DNA of 64,000 nucleotides from the NCBI RefSeq assembly GCF_003625485.1, contig NZ_RAIR01000002.1, forward strand, positions 1 through 64,000. Direction: 5' to 3'. This DNA is from Butyrivibrio sp. CB08 (GTDB lineage: Bacteria; Bacillota; Clostridia; Lachnospirales; Lachnospiraceae). The notes under the pieces are model-generated. The model was not told where the DNA came from. It saw only the letters and a list, made by a program, of their open reading frames with translations, and did not search any database. The translations under genes were made by a program, and so were the position numbers. Positions 50,325 to 58,135 of the stretch are shown piece by piece; the first letter of the stretch is position 1, and every line of letters begins with the position of its first letter.

Positions 50325-50768
50325 ATGTTAAATATTGGAAAAATCGAAGAAGGCTTCGTTCTGGATCACATCCAGGCTGGAAAGAGCATGCAGATATACA
50401 GACACCTTGGTCTTGATAAGCTTGACTCAACCGTAGCTATCATCAAGAATGCCAAGAGTAAGGCCATGGGCAAAAAAGATATCCTCAAAGTCGAGTGTGA
50501 TATCAACTCCCTGGACCTTGACGTCCTTGCGTTTGTCGACCACAACATCACAGTAAACGTAATCAAGGACGGAGAGATCATTGAAAAGAGATCCCTGGTT
50601 CTGCCTAAGCAGATAACAGGAGTCATCAAGTGTCACAACCCTAGATGTATCTCCTCCATCGAGCAGGAGCTTCCTCAGATCTTCTATCTTGCAGATGAGG
50701 AAAGAGAGATCTACCGCTGCAAGTACTGCGACGAGAAATACTCAGAGGGCGATGCAAATAACCTGTAA
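50325..50768 (+). CDS. pyrI: Aspartate carbamoyltransferase regulatory chain
   Basis: A 147-residue regulatory subunit. The N-terminal domain (residues 1-98) contains the nucleotide effector site region and ends in LPKQITGVIKCHNP. The zinc domain has four Cys: C in KCHNPRC (about residues 107 and 112) and CKYC (about residues 135 and 138). It binds CTP or ATP and links the catalytic trimers. A strong AAGGAGAAG site lies upstream. Confidence 0.96.
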   Translation: MLNIGKIEEGFVLDHIQAGKSMQIYRHLGLDKLDSTVAIIKNAKSKAMGKKDILKVECDINSLDLDVLAFVDHNITVNVIKDGEIIEKRSLVLPKQITGVIKCHNPRCISSIEQELPQIFYLADEEREIYRCKYCDEKYSEGDANNL

Positions 50769-50780
50769 ATAAAATAATAA

Positions 50781-50806
50781 GGCTTGGGCGATTGCCCAAG
50801 CCTTTT
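50781..50806 (+). terminator. Terminator of pyrBI
   Basis: GGCTTGGGC pairs with GCCCAAGCC across GATT and is followed by TTTT. Confidence 0.85.
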
Positions 50807-50820
50807 AAAATGCACATTAT

Positions 50821-50997
50821 TTATTTGATGTATCCGTTTTGTCTGGCGTAGATATCATCGCGGTTCTTCTCCCGGCGCTTCTCCTCACCACGGAGCATTT
50901 CCTGCATGTAAGGGTTGTCATTGGCTCCCCCTACAGAAAGCGGCCTCGTCTCATTGTTGATGTAGATATCTTTCGAAGATTTTCCAAACATATCCAT
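50821..50997 (-). CDS. Small protein, 58 residues, unknown function
   Basis: Starts MDMFGKSSKDIYINNETRPL at 50,997 after a strong AAGGGGG site; ends in RDDIYARQNGYIK. The middle has a charged helix (MLRGEEKRREKNRDD). I reject the longer in-frame version starting at 51,054 because the extra residues look random. No family recognised. It is a single gene between the pyrBI terminator and a palindromic repeat. Confidence 0.6.
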   Translation of the reverse strand: MDMFGKSSKDIYINNETRPLSVGGANDNPYMQEMLRGEEKRREKNRDDIYARQNGYIK

Positions 50998-51066
50998 GTA
51001 CCCCCTTATGAGATTTTTGGGCGTGCGCCATGCTCGAAGAACACAGCTAGCCATATATAATTAAGC

Positions 51067-51146
51067 GAGGATTACTCCGCTACGCTCTCGTAATCCTCAA
51101 ACACCATTCGGAATCCGCACTATCGTGCTACTTCCTCACGGTGTTT
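51067..51146. repeat. REP-like double-hairpin element
   Basis: Two adjacent hairpins. GAGGATTAC (51,067) pairs with GTAATCCTC (51,090). Then AAACACC (51,099) pairs with GGTGTTT (51,140), enclosing GGAA/TTCC and GCAC-tatc-GTGC. The compact nested structure and intergenic location are typical of dispersed REP-type repeats. Confidence 0.5.
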
Positions 51147-51162
51147 GTTCGTAAAATAAATA

Positions 51163-51200
51163 AAATGCACAGCTATCCTGTAAACAGGAGCTGTGCATTT
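51163..51200 (-). terminator. Terminator of the CAP lipoprotein gene
   Basis: AAATGCACAGCT (51,163-51,174) pairs with AGCTGTGCATTT (51,189-51,200); on the minus strand TTATTTATTTTACG follows. Confidence 0.8.
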
Positions 51201-51215
51201 ATTTACTTTACTCGC

Positions 51216-51779
51216 TTAATATCCGAACTCCTGTGCCCAGTACCAGTTTCCACCGTCATCCTGGAATACAGCGATACCAACAGTCTTGTATCCACCATCC
51301 ATAATGTTAGCCTTATGTGTTGGTGAATTCATCCATGCTGTGTAAACACTGTCAGCTGAGCTGTAAAGCTTAGCAAGGTTCTCACCATACTGAACATTAC
51401 TGTCTACTGTCCAGAAAGCTGAACCATCAGGTCTTGTATGTGAGAATGATGATCTGCACTCCTGTGCACGTACTCTAGCTGCATCTGTAAGTGGCTCACT
51501 CCATGCAAGTGTTGCAAGGCCCTGAGCTGCTCTTGTCTGGTTCATCATGTTAAATACTGCAGTACAAGCATCAACTGCAGCCTGTGTTGATGAAGCAGAT
51601 CCTGCAAGTGCGATAGCCTGGTTATCAATCCAGATCTCGCCTGCACCTTCTTCAATTCCTCTGGTAGCAGCCTGATCATCGATAACAGCTTCCTTAGTAG
51701 CTCCACACGCAACAAGTGTGAATGTAAGAACAGCTGTAAGAGCAACTGCTACTATTCTTTTCACCTTTAACTTCTTCAT
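51216..51779 (-). CDS. CAP (SCP/PR-1) domain lipoprotein
   Basis: A 187-residue secreted protein. The basic N-terminus and hydrophobic segment end in the lipobox LVAC (Cys25), predicting a lipid anchor on the outer face of the membrane. Residues 70-187 are a CAP domain: MNQTRAAQGLATLAWSEPLT, SFSHTRPDGSAFW, YGENLAKL, AWMNSPTHKANIM and YWAQEFGY, with the conserved His and Glu sites. Bacterial CAP proteins are abundant in spore-formers and Lachnospiraceae, with unclear molecular roles. Confidence 0.92.
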   Translation of the reverse strand: MKKLKVKRIVAVALTAVLTFTLVACGATKEAVIDDQAATRGIEEGAGEIWIDNQAIALAGSASSTQAAVDACTAVFNMMNQTRAAQGLATLAWSEPLTDAARVRAQECRSSFSHTRPDGSAFWTVDSNVQYGENLAKLYSSADSVYTAWMNSPTHKANIMDGGYKTVGIAVFQDDGGNWYWAQEFGY

Positions 51780-51836
51780 AACTCTTACTCCTATACACTA
51801 ATAACGTACTTCTGGTAATCCCATAATCCTACTTAT

Positions 51837-51865
51837 ATATTAGCTTAATTAATTCATCTATTCAA
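51837..51865 (-). promoter_or_regulatory. Promoter of the CAP lipoprotein gene
   Basis: On the minus strand TTGAAT (51,860-51,865) and TAATAT (51,837-51,842) are 17 bases apart, about 57 bases before the start codon. Confidence 0.5.
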
Positions 51866-51990
51866 CAACACATTCACTAAAAAACACTAAAATGTAATAG
51901 ATTTTTTCATTTTCAAGTGAAATTAATGAAATTATGTTTTATTTATCCCCAAGCCTTGATTCGAACAGTTGTTCTTGATATGCTATAAAT

Positions 51991-53301
51991 ATGGATAATA
52001 ACCATGTTTATGACTACGACAAGTACATATTTCACATCGATGTCAACTCCGCCTTTCTTTCCTGGTCTGCACTCAAGCAGCTGCGGGATGATCCAGGCAG
52101 CGTGGACCTTCGCACCATACCCTCTGCGGTAGGTGGCGATGTCAAAAAAAGACATGGAATCATAACTGCCAAGTCAATTCCAGCCAAAAAATACGGAATT
52201 GTCACAGGAGAGCCTGTTGTTAAGGCCCTGGAGAAGTGCCCGTCTCTTGTTCTGGTCCAGTCCGATTTTGCGACCTACAGAGAATACTCTGGTGCCTTTA
52301 TCGCCATTTTAAACAAGTACTCTCCTCTTGTCCAGCAGATGTCCATAGATGAAGCCTTTGTTGATATTTCAGGCCTTAGAGAGATCTACAGTTACCTTGA
52401 AACTGAGGATGAGCCATTTCCAATCTGCCTTGCCCGTAAGATCAAGGATGAGATCAGGGATACCCTTGGCTTTACTGTAAATGTTGGCATTTCCTGTAAC
52501 AAGCTCCTTGCCAAAATGGCCAGCGACTTTCAGAAGCCCGACAGGATACACACTCTTTTCCCAGAGGAAGTGCCTGACAAGATGTGGCCTCTTCCTATTG
52601 GAGACCTCTTTGGCTGTGGCAAGTCCACTGCTGCAAGGCTCCAGTCCATTGGTATCAGAACTATTGGGGATGCAGCCCAGTCAGATCCCGAGGTACTAAT
52701 CTCCTTCCTTGGACCAAATGGCGGAAGCTATATATATCAGAGTGCCAATGGATATGGCAGCTCCGAGGTTCACGACGACTACGAAGATGCCAAGAGCTAC
52801 TCCAATGAAACTACGTTAAAGAACGACCTGACTTCAGATAACTATGATAAAGATATAGTTCCTGTACTTAAATATCTCTCAGAGAAGGTTTCAAAGCGTC
52901 TTAAGGCAGATAAGGTCTACGGACGCACCATAACAGTCTCTGTTAAAACAGGAAGCTTTAAGCGCCACTCAGCCCAGCTCCAACTTGAGAGCTCCATCTG
53001 CGATGAACAGAGGATCTACAGATATTCCAAGGAGTTGTCAGATAAACTCCTTCTCGGAGACGATGGTCTTTTTATGAAGGGCGAGACCATAAGACTGGTG
53101 GGCGTTGGACTTACCAAATTGGACGACGGCTCCTACCAGCAGCTAAGTCTCTTTGACGAGAGCATGATTACCCCTCCTGGCAATGATGCATCTCTTTTCC
53201 CCTCTCCTATAGAAAGAGAACGTCAAAAGAAACTGGATGCCATGACTGAGAAGCTACAAAAAGAGTTTGGCAAAGACATAATCAAAAAAGGACACTTATG
53301 A
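51991..53301 (+). CDS. dinB: DNA polymerase IV (Y-family, lesion bypass)
   Basis: A 436-residue translesion polymerase. The palm opens YIFHIDVNSAFLSWSALK with the first catalytic Asp; the second acidic pair is in MSIDEAFVDISGLRE (Asp-Glu). The thumb helix-hairpin-helix is VGISCNKLLAKMASDFQKPD and LFGCGKSTAARLQSIGI, and the little finger spans about residues 255-400. The C-terminus has QLSLFDES, a likely sliding-clamp binding box. It copies damaged DNA with low fidelity. No ribosome site is visible before the ATG; a TATAAA lies three bases upstream. Confidence 0.95.
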   Translation: MDNNHVYDYDKYIFHIDVNSAFLSWSALKQLRDDPGSVDLRTIPSAVGGDVKKRHGIITAKSIPAKKYGIVTGEPVVKALEKCPSLVLVQSDFATYREYSGAFIAILNKYSPLVQQMSIDEAFVDISGLREIYSYLETEDEPFPICLARKIKDEIRDTLGFTVNVGISCNKLLAKMASDFQKPDRIHTLFPEEVPDKMWPLPIGDLFGCGKSTAARLQSIGIRTIGDAAQSDPEVLISFLGPNGGSYIYQSANGYGSSEVHDDYEDAKSYSNETTLKNDLTSDNYDKDIVPVLKYLSEKVSKRLKADKVYGRTITVSVKTGSFKRHSAQLQLESSICDEQRIYRYSKELSDKLLLGDDGLFMKGETIRLVGVGLTKLDDGSYQQLSLFDESMITPPGNDASLFPSPIERERQKKLDAMTEKLQKEFGKDIIKKGHL

Positions 53302-53332
53302 ACCGTCTGTAGTTCAAAAGTGTCCTTATATT
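53290..53332. terminator. Bidirectional terminator between dinB and rluA-type gene
   Basis: AGGACACTT (53,290-53,298) pairs with AAGTGTCCT (53,318-53,326), followed by TATATTTTT; on the other strand TTTTTTG follows. The stem includes the last codons of dinB. Confidence 0.75.
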
Positions 53333-53333
53333 T

Positions 53334-54272
53334 TTATACCAGTCTCTTCATATCTTCAGGAAGCTGCGCCTCAAAGGACAGCTCTTTTCCTGTAACAGGC
53401 TGCTTGAATTCAAGATGCGCTGCATGAAGGGCTGCTCTTGTCATCCCATGGCTGTCCGATATTTCTTTTCCATAGAGATTGTCTCCAAGAAGCGGGTGTC
53501 CAAGATAAGACATGTGAACTCTTATCTGGTGCGTTCTTCCTGTATCAAGGCGGAGCCTCACAAGGGCGTAGTCTTCAAACTGTTGTACTACCTTATAATG
53601 GGTGATAGCTCTTTTCCCATCCTCTATGACCTTTCGTATCATCCGAACGCCCTCTTCCTGGCCGATTGGCGCATCTATGGTTCCTTCCTTTTTCTCAAAG
53701 ACGCCGCTGGCAAGGGCCAGATACTCTTTTCTCTTGGACATGTTCATGCGCTGGTTTGATAAAAGCGCTGCGCTGTACCTGTTCTTGGCAAAGATAAGGA
53801 GCCCTGAAGTCTCCCTGTCAAGGCGCCCGATGGTTCGGATAACATGGTCCTGGCCGGTCTTTTGATAATAGCCAGCCAGGGCATTAGAAAGTGAGTCCTG
53901 ATAGTGGGCATAGGATGGATGAACCACCATGTCCCCAGGCTTATTAATAAGAATAATGTCTTCATCTTCATATACTATGTCTATTGGCGTATCCCAGGGG
54001 ATTACTTCTCCAGCGTTGTCGTTGTCCTCATAGATTCTGATTCTTAGGACATCCCCCTCAGAAAGAGGCGTCTTTACGAGGATTGGGACAAAAGAATCCA
54101 CATCGCCCTCAGCTCTTTTCCCAGACTTAAGGCACACTCCGTCCTCAAACTGCTTGCACCTTGTTATCTCCCTGGAAGACAAGCAAAGCCTTACCGCCAT
54201 GATCTCTCTGGCAGTAAGGCCATCATCGTTTGCTGTTATATTTATACTGATCTCTCTATAGCTCTCATTCAT
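53334..54272 (-). CDS. RluA-family pseudouridine synthase
   Basis: A 312-residue enzyme that turns uridines in rRNA or tRNA into pseudouridine. The catalytic core has INKPGDMVVHPS (substrate loop), IGRLDRETSGLLIFAKN with the catalytic Asp (about residue 149), and RLDTGRTHQIRVHMSYLGHP. The N-terminal part (about residues 1-85) fits an S4-like RNA-binding domain (REITRCKQFEDGVCLKSG). The exact target (RluC, RluD or other) cannot be told. A terminator closes it towards dinB. Confidence 0.93.
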   Translation of the reverse strand: MNESYREISINITANDDGLTAREIMAVRLCLSSREITRCKQFEDGVCLKSGKRAEGDVDSFVPILVKTPLSEGDVLRIRIYEDNDNAGEVIPWDTPIDIVYEDEDIILINKPGDMVVHPSYAHYQDSLSNALAGYYQKTGQDHVIRTIGRLDRETSGLLIFAKNRYSAALLSNQRMNMSKRKEYLALASGVFEKKEGTIDAPIGQEEGVRMIRKVIEDGKRAITHYKVVQQFEDYALVRLRLDTGRTHQIRVHMSYLGHPLLGDNLYGKEISDSHGMTRAALHAAHLEFKQPVTGKELSFEAQLPEDMKRLV

Positions 54273-54328
54273 AGACTATAGTATGTCACAAAACTCCATC
54301 CCCCACAAGGTGCGCCAAAGGCCCTTTA

Positions 54329-54577
54329 TCAGGATGCGTCCTGGACTGACTCCGGAAGGCTCTCAAGAAGCGAATTGACAGGTATTGGCCTGAAATCAAC
54401 TCCAAGAACCATCATTGACTCCTCCTCCACGTACATATCGTACATCATCCACTCAGTTGAAAAAGTGATCTCAAAAAATCCGTCCCTTTGTGTTACCAGA
54501 ATTCCCTTCATTTCTCTTTCGGAAATGCCTACTTCGTTAGCTGCTGCGAAAATTACCATGTTTGTCTTATCTGCCAT
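54329..54577 (-). CDS. Small PepSY-like protein, 82 residues
   Basis: Starts MADKTNMVIFAAANEVGISE at the ATG at 54,577 with AAGGAGGG upstream. The strand pattern GILVTQRDGFFEITFSTEWMM and the tail VEEESMMVLGVDFRPI resemble one PepSY unit (basic alpha/beta fold that binds or inhibits proteases), but the match is loose. No signal peptide is present, so it is cytoplasmic. It starts 11 bases inside the end of the M56 peptidase gene. Its role might be to modulate that peptidase system. Confidence 0.6.
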   Translation of the reverse strand: MADKTNMVIFAAANEVGISEREMKGILVTQRDGFFEITFSTEWMMYDMYVEEESMMVLGVDFRPIPVNSLLESLPESVQDAS

Positions 54578-54587
54578 GATACCCTCC

Positions 54588-56132
54588 TTACCATCCAAGT
54601 ATGCTGTCAACTAGTCCTAATGTTTCTGAGGTAATGCCAAATGCAGTGTCAACTACTCCGCCTTCATCAAAGACTTCTCCCACAACTGTATCTACTGTTT
54701 CGGTTGCCACATCAGTAGCAAAGTCCTCTGTAGCAGAAACCACTTCACTTACAGGTGCAATTGATTCGATCTTTTTAAGATCATCTGTTGATACATGCAC
54801 GTGAGTTTTGCCTTTTTTCACATCCACAGTAGTGGATTCTTTTTTGGTCTCTTCTTTCTTTTCTTCTGATCTGTCTTCCTCTGGCTTTTTAACTTCAGCT
54901 GAGGCTTCTGGTTCTGACTGACTTTCCTGATGTGATTCTATAACTGTATTTTCCTGACATCTGATATCCTCTATTCTTGTTCGTACCTGGGAAGGCTCCT
55001 CTACTTTTACCTTGACCTCCACATCGGATTTCTTTTCATCAGCATCGAAGTCTTCCCCAACATAAGTAATGCCCTTAATCGTTACGCTTTGTGTGTTTGA
55101 GGAGGAGGCATTACCCACTTCTTCTACTTCCTTAACATAACTTACAGAGTATGGAGTTACTACAACCCTGTCTGCAGCTCTGGTAAAAGAGCATGTGGTG
55201 AGAACGCCAGTTGTGATAGCCAGCATCAGTAAAAGATAAAATGAAGGTTTTCTGTAATTGAAGATTCCCTTTATCCTGGTTCCCACTGCAACTTCGCCAA
55301 AGGCTACAGGATAGACCATCATCCTTCTCTTTTTGGTGCTGCAGGACAATAGTGACTCTGCGTAAGATTTCTTTTCATCAACAGACATCCTGCTGATAAC
55401 TCTCTCATCGCAGGCAAGCTCAATGTCTCTGCAAAAGAGAACGTAGGCAAGCCATACAAATGGATTGAACCAGTGAATGGTCAGAATAAGAAAGCCAAGC
55501 TGTTTTCTTAAATGATCCTTCCTCTTTAAGTGCACTCTCTCATGAGCCAGAACATTGACTATTGTCTCGTGATCAAGACCTGAAGGAATGTAGATTGCTG
55601 GCTTTATCAGTCCAAAGATGAAAGGCGTGTCTATCTCATCGCAGACATATACCCTCTCACTGGACCTGTATCTTATGGATATCCTGGTCTTAAGCCTTAT
55701 GGAAATGTAGCTATAGGAAGCATAGCCAAAGGCCATAAGCATTCCAATGATCCAAAGAACAACCAGATATACAAAGCTTCCAGCGCTTTTAGCAGCTACA
55801 TTCTGAGTCTCTACAGGCGCTGCATCTCCAGAAGCGATGTCCTCAAGAACTCCTGTGGCAGGAGCCAGCGTATCTTCAGAGACGTAAGTAGCTACGTTGT
55901 TTGTATTCTCTTTTCCGAAAGCAGACTCTATCATGTTCCCAAAATCTGGCATAAAGCCTATACCAGACTGTATCTGAACAGGAACAAGGAGCCTTAAAGC
56001 CACAATGGTCCACAATACCCCCATGAACCACTTTGGCGCTTTCTTAAGCGGTATTCTAAGTAGTGACACTGCCACGATCAAAAGAACCGAGGCAAAACTC
56101 ATTTCAAGTACTTTACCAAATATTAACCCCAT
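54588..56132 (-). CDS. BlaR1/MecR1-type M56 membrane metallopeptidase
   Basis: A 514-residue protein. Four membrane segments lie at about residues 10-30, 35-55, 120-140 and 300-320. The zinc site NVLAHERVHLKRKDHL (HExxH type, near residue 190) sits on the cytoplasmic side. The C-terminal 200 residues are outside the membrane but do not resemble the penicillin-binding sensor of BlaR1. They are Glu/Lys-rich and disordered (EVKKPEEDRSEEKKEETKKE), so the signal sensed must differ. It would cleave or relieve the paired BlaI-type repressor gene, 31 bases upstream. Confidence 0.88.
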   Translation of the reverse strand: MGLIFGKVLEMSFASVLLIVAVSLLRIPLKKAPKWFMGVLWTIVALRLLVPVQIQSGIGFMPDFGNMIESAFGKENTNNVATYVSEDTLAPATGVLEDIASGDAAPVETQNVAAKSAGSFVYLVVLWIIGMLMAFGYASYSYISIRLKTRISIRYRSSERVYVCDEIDTPFIFGLIKPAIYIPSGLDHETIVNVLAHERVHLKRKDHLRKQLGFLILTIHWFNPFVWLAYVLFCRDIELACDERVISRMSVDEKKSYAESLLSCSTKKRRMMVYPVAFGEVAVGTRIKGIFNYRKPSFYLLLMLAITTGVLTTCSFTRAADRVVVTPYSVSYVKEVEEVGNASSSNTQSVTIKGITYVGEDFDADEKKSDVEVKVKVEEPSQVRTRIEDIRCQENTVIESHQESQSEPEASAEVKKPEEDRSEEKKEETKKESTTVDVKKGKTHVHVSTDDLKKIESIAPVSEVVSATEDFATDVATETVDTVVGEVFDEGGVVDTAFGITSETLGLVDSILGW

Positions 56133-56163
56133 ACATTACCCCTCTTGCTGTCACATGATGTCG

Positions 56164-56523
56164 TTACTGTATTTTGTCAATTATGTTGCGTATTTCCTCT
56201 ATGTCCTTTCTTGATAGCTGCTGATGTGAAGTAAATGCAGCCAGAAATGCCGGAAGGGAACCACCAAAAGCTTCATCCACAAATTCTTCGCTCTTTTTTG
56301 TATAAAACTCTTCCTTGGAGATCTTTGCAGATACAACTCCGTCTATGTTCTGAAACAGCCCCTTGTCGCAGAGCTTTTTGAGAACCGTGTAGGTAGTTGA
56401 CTTCTTCCAGTCAAATCTCTCAGCGCAGAGCTTAACCAGTTCCCCTGAGCCAATGGGCTCTCTCTCCCAGATAAGCTCAGCAAACTTCATTTGTACTTCA
56501 CCAAATTCTACAGCCATGATCAT
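56164..56523 (-). CDS. BlaI/MecI-family transcriptional repressor
   Basis: A 119-residue winged-helix repressor: FAELIWEREPIGSGELVKLC (about residues 14-33), the recognition segment KKSTTYTVLKKLCDKGLF and wing NIDGVVSAKISKEEF, then a helical dimer domain. In the Bla system it dimerises on its operator and is released when the sensor peptidase cleaves it. It is encoded just before the M56 peptidase gene. The inverted repeat at 56,534-56,583, just upstream of the gene, is a candidate operator. Confidence 0.92.
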   Translation of the reverse strand: MIMAVEFGEVQMKFAELIWEREPIGSGELVKLCAERFDWKKSTTYTVLKKLCDKGLFQNIDGVVSAKISKEEFYTKKSEEFVDEAFGGSLPAFLAAFTSHQQLSRKDIEEIRNIIDKIQ

Positions 56524-56533
56524 ATCCCCTCAT

Positions 56534-56583
56534 TGGTCTATTCGATATCGACTTCCTGATGTTAGTTTATCGTGAATAGACCA
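56534..56583. promoter_or_regulatory. Inverted repeat upstream of the BlaI-type gene
   Basis: TGGTCTATTC (56,534-56,543) and GAATAGACCA (56,574-56,583) are perfect mirror copies with 30 bases between. Spacing fits two half-sites flanking a promoter that would control the repressor-peptidase pair. Confidence 0.45.
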
Positions 56584-56607
56584 AAATGTCAACCTTAAAA
56601 GTGATAA

Positions 56608-56644
56608 TAAAAAAATGGCATTGCGGAAATGATCCGCAATGCCA
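56608..56644 (-). terminator. Terminator of the PhoH gene
   Basis: TGGCATTGCGGA (56,616-56,627) pairs with TCCGCAATGCCA (56,633-56,644); on the minus strand TTTTTTTATT follows. Confidence 0.85.
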
Positions 56645-56659
56645 CATATTCAGTAACAA

Positions 56660-58045
56660 TCAGCCCTTGTCTCTCATCCTCTCTATGGCATCCATAGCAA
56701 GAAGGCTTCGCTCACACTCTGATGCTGACAGTGAGATCTGCCATGCAAATGGGCTGCCCTTCATATGCTCTGATGCATAGGAAAGTCCGTTGGTCCTCTC
56801 ATCAAGGAAAGGTCTGTCGATCTGATTAGGATCTCCAAGAAGAATGATCTTGGTGTCCTTACCAGCTCTGGTGATGATACCCTTAGCCTGTGTAGGAGTC
56901 ATGTTCTGGGCTTCATCGATAATGAGGTAGGTCTTAAGGATTGAACGTCCTCTTATGAAGTTTAAGGCCTCGCACTGAACAATGCCTCTCTCGAAGACCT
57001 CATCGGTCTTGCCCTGGAGCTCTTTTTCATCCTTGTAGCGCTCCTCCTCGTTGGAGTCAATGAGCTGCTCAAGGTTATCAATGATAGGTCTCATAAGAGG
57101 AGAGATCTTCTCCTGCTCATCACCTGGTAAAAATCCGATATCGTCGTCAAACTGAGAATTTGGTCTGCACACCAGGATTCTTCTGTACTCTCCGGTAGGA
57201 CGGTTTATCATCTTCTCAAGACCAACTGCCAGTGAGTAGAAGGTCTTGGCTGTTCCTGCCATACCCTTTACGATTACAAGGGGTGCAACCTCAGCTGGCT
57301 GCATAAGCGCTTCCTGAAGGAAGTACTGTCCTGCATTTCTGGGCTTAACGCCGTAGGGCTGACTCTTTTCAAACTCAAGCTTTTTGATCATGCCCTTGCA
57401 CACACGACCCATCTGGGTCTTAGAAAGGGACTGATCAGCCCTGACAACTACAAATTCATTCTCATAAAGCTCCGGTGCATACTGATTGCCGTTCTCATCA
57501 CAGCAATATACCTTATCTACCGGAATGCCTTTCTTCTTAAAGTCCTTAAATACATCTTCAGGGGCATAAACATCAATTCTGCCGCTGTACTGCTCGCCTC
57601 CTCCCGCAACCTGCTCGGTTGTGAAATCCTCTGACTTAATACCAAGAAGCTGAGCCTTGATACGCATCAGAATGTCCTTGGTAACCAGAATAACCTGTTC
57701 CTTACGAGACTCCTTAAGGCCCTTGCATACCTTTAGTATGCGGTTGTCAGACTTGTAATCTGACATATCCTTGGGAAGCTCCACATCCTTGAAGTTCTTC
57801 TCAACTCGAAGAAGCCCTCCATTATCAAGCTCCACACCGGCTACAAGATCCCCTGCTCCACGCAGCTGCTCTAAGATCCTGATTGCCTCTCTTACATTCG
57901 CTCCCCTCTCACCCTCATCTCTCTTGTGAGTATCGAGCTCCTCTAAGACTACCAGCGGAAGAACGACCTCGTTATCATCGAAGCACTTCAGAGCGTGAGG
58001 TGCCTGAATCAAAACGTTGGTGTCCAGTACGTAGATCTTCTTCAT
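56660..58045 (-). CDS. PIN domain - PhoH-type ATPase
   Basis: A 461-residue protein. The N-terminal 150 residues are a PIN-type nuclease: MKKIYVLDTNVLIQAPHAL with the first catalytic Asp, then VVLEELDTHKRDEGERGANV and NRILKVCKGL. The C-terminal part is a PhoH-like P-loop ATPase with VIVKGMAGTAKTFYSLA (Walker A) and TYLIIDEAQNMTPTQAKGII (Walker B, with DEAQN). PIN-PhoH fusions (PhoH2-type) are RNA helicase/ribonucleases. I chose the ATG at 58,045, with AGGGGGA upstream. It is transcribed alone. Confidence 0.9.
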   Translation of the reverse strand: MKKIYVLDTNVLIQAPHALKCFDDNEVVLPLVVLEELDTHKRDEGERGANVREAIRILEQLRGAGDLVAGVELDNGGLLRVEKNFKDVELPKDMSDYKSDNRILKVCKGLKESRKEQVILVTKDILMRIKAQLLGIKSEDFTTEQVAGGGEQYSGRIDVYAPEDVFKDFKKKGIPVDKVYCCDENGNQYAPELYENEFVVVRADQSLSKTQMGRVCKGMIKKLEFEKSQPYGVKPRNAGQYFLQEALMQPAEVAPLVIVKGMAGTAKTFYSLAVGLEKMINRPTGEYRRILVCRPNSQFDDDIGFLPGDEQEKISPLMRPIIDNLEQLIDSNEEERYKDEKELQGKTDEVFERGIVQCEALNFIRGRSILKTYLIIDEAQNMTPTQAKGIITRAGKDTKIILLGDPNQIDRPFLDERTNGLSYASEHMKGSPFAWQISLSASECERSLLAMDAIERMRDKG

Positions 58046-58135
58046 GCGTAGATCCCCCTCTATTTGTATGACTTGTAAACTCATTATACCATATATTGTG
58101 TTTGCAAGTAAATAAATGAAAGATCCACATTATTA

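Noticed and set aside
51001-51060. Extension of the 58-residue protein upstream to 51,054
   Set aside because: The added residues look random and the strong ribosome site is placed for the internal ATG at 50,997.
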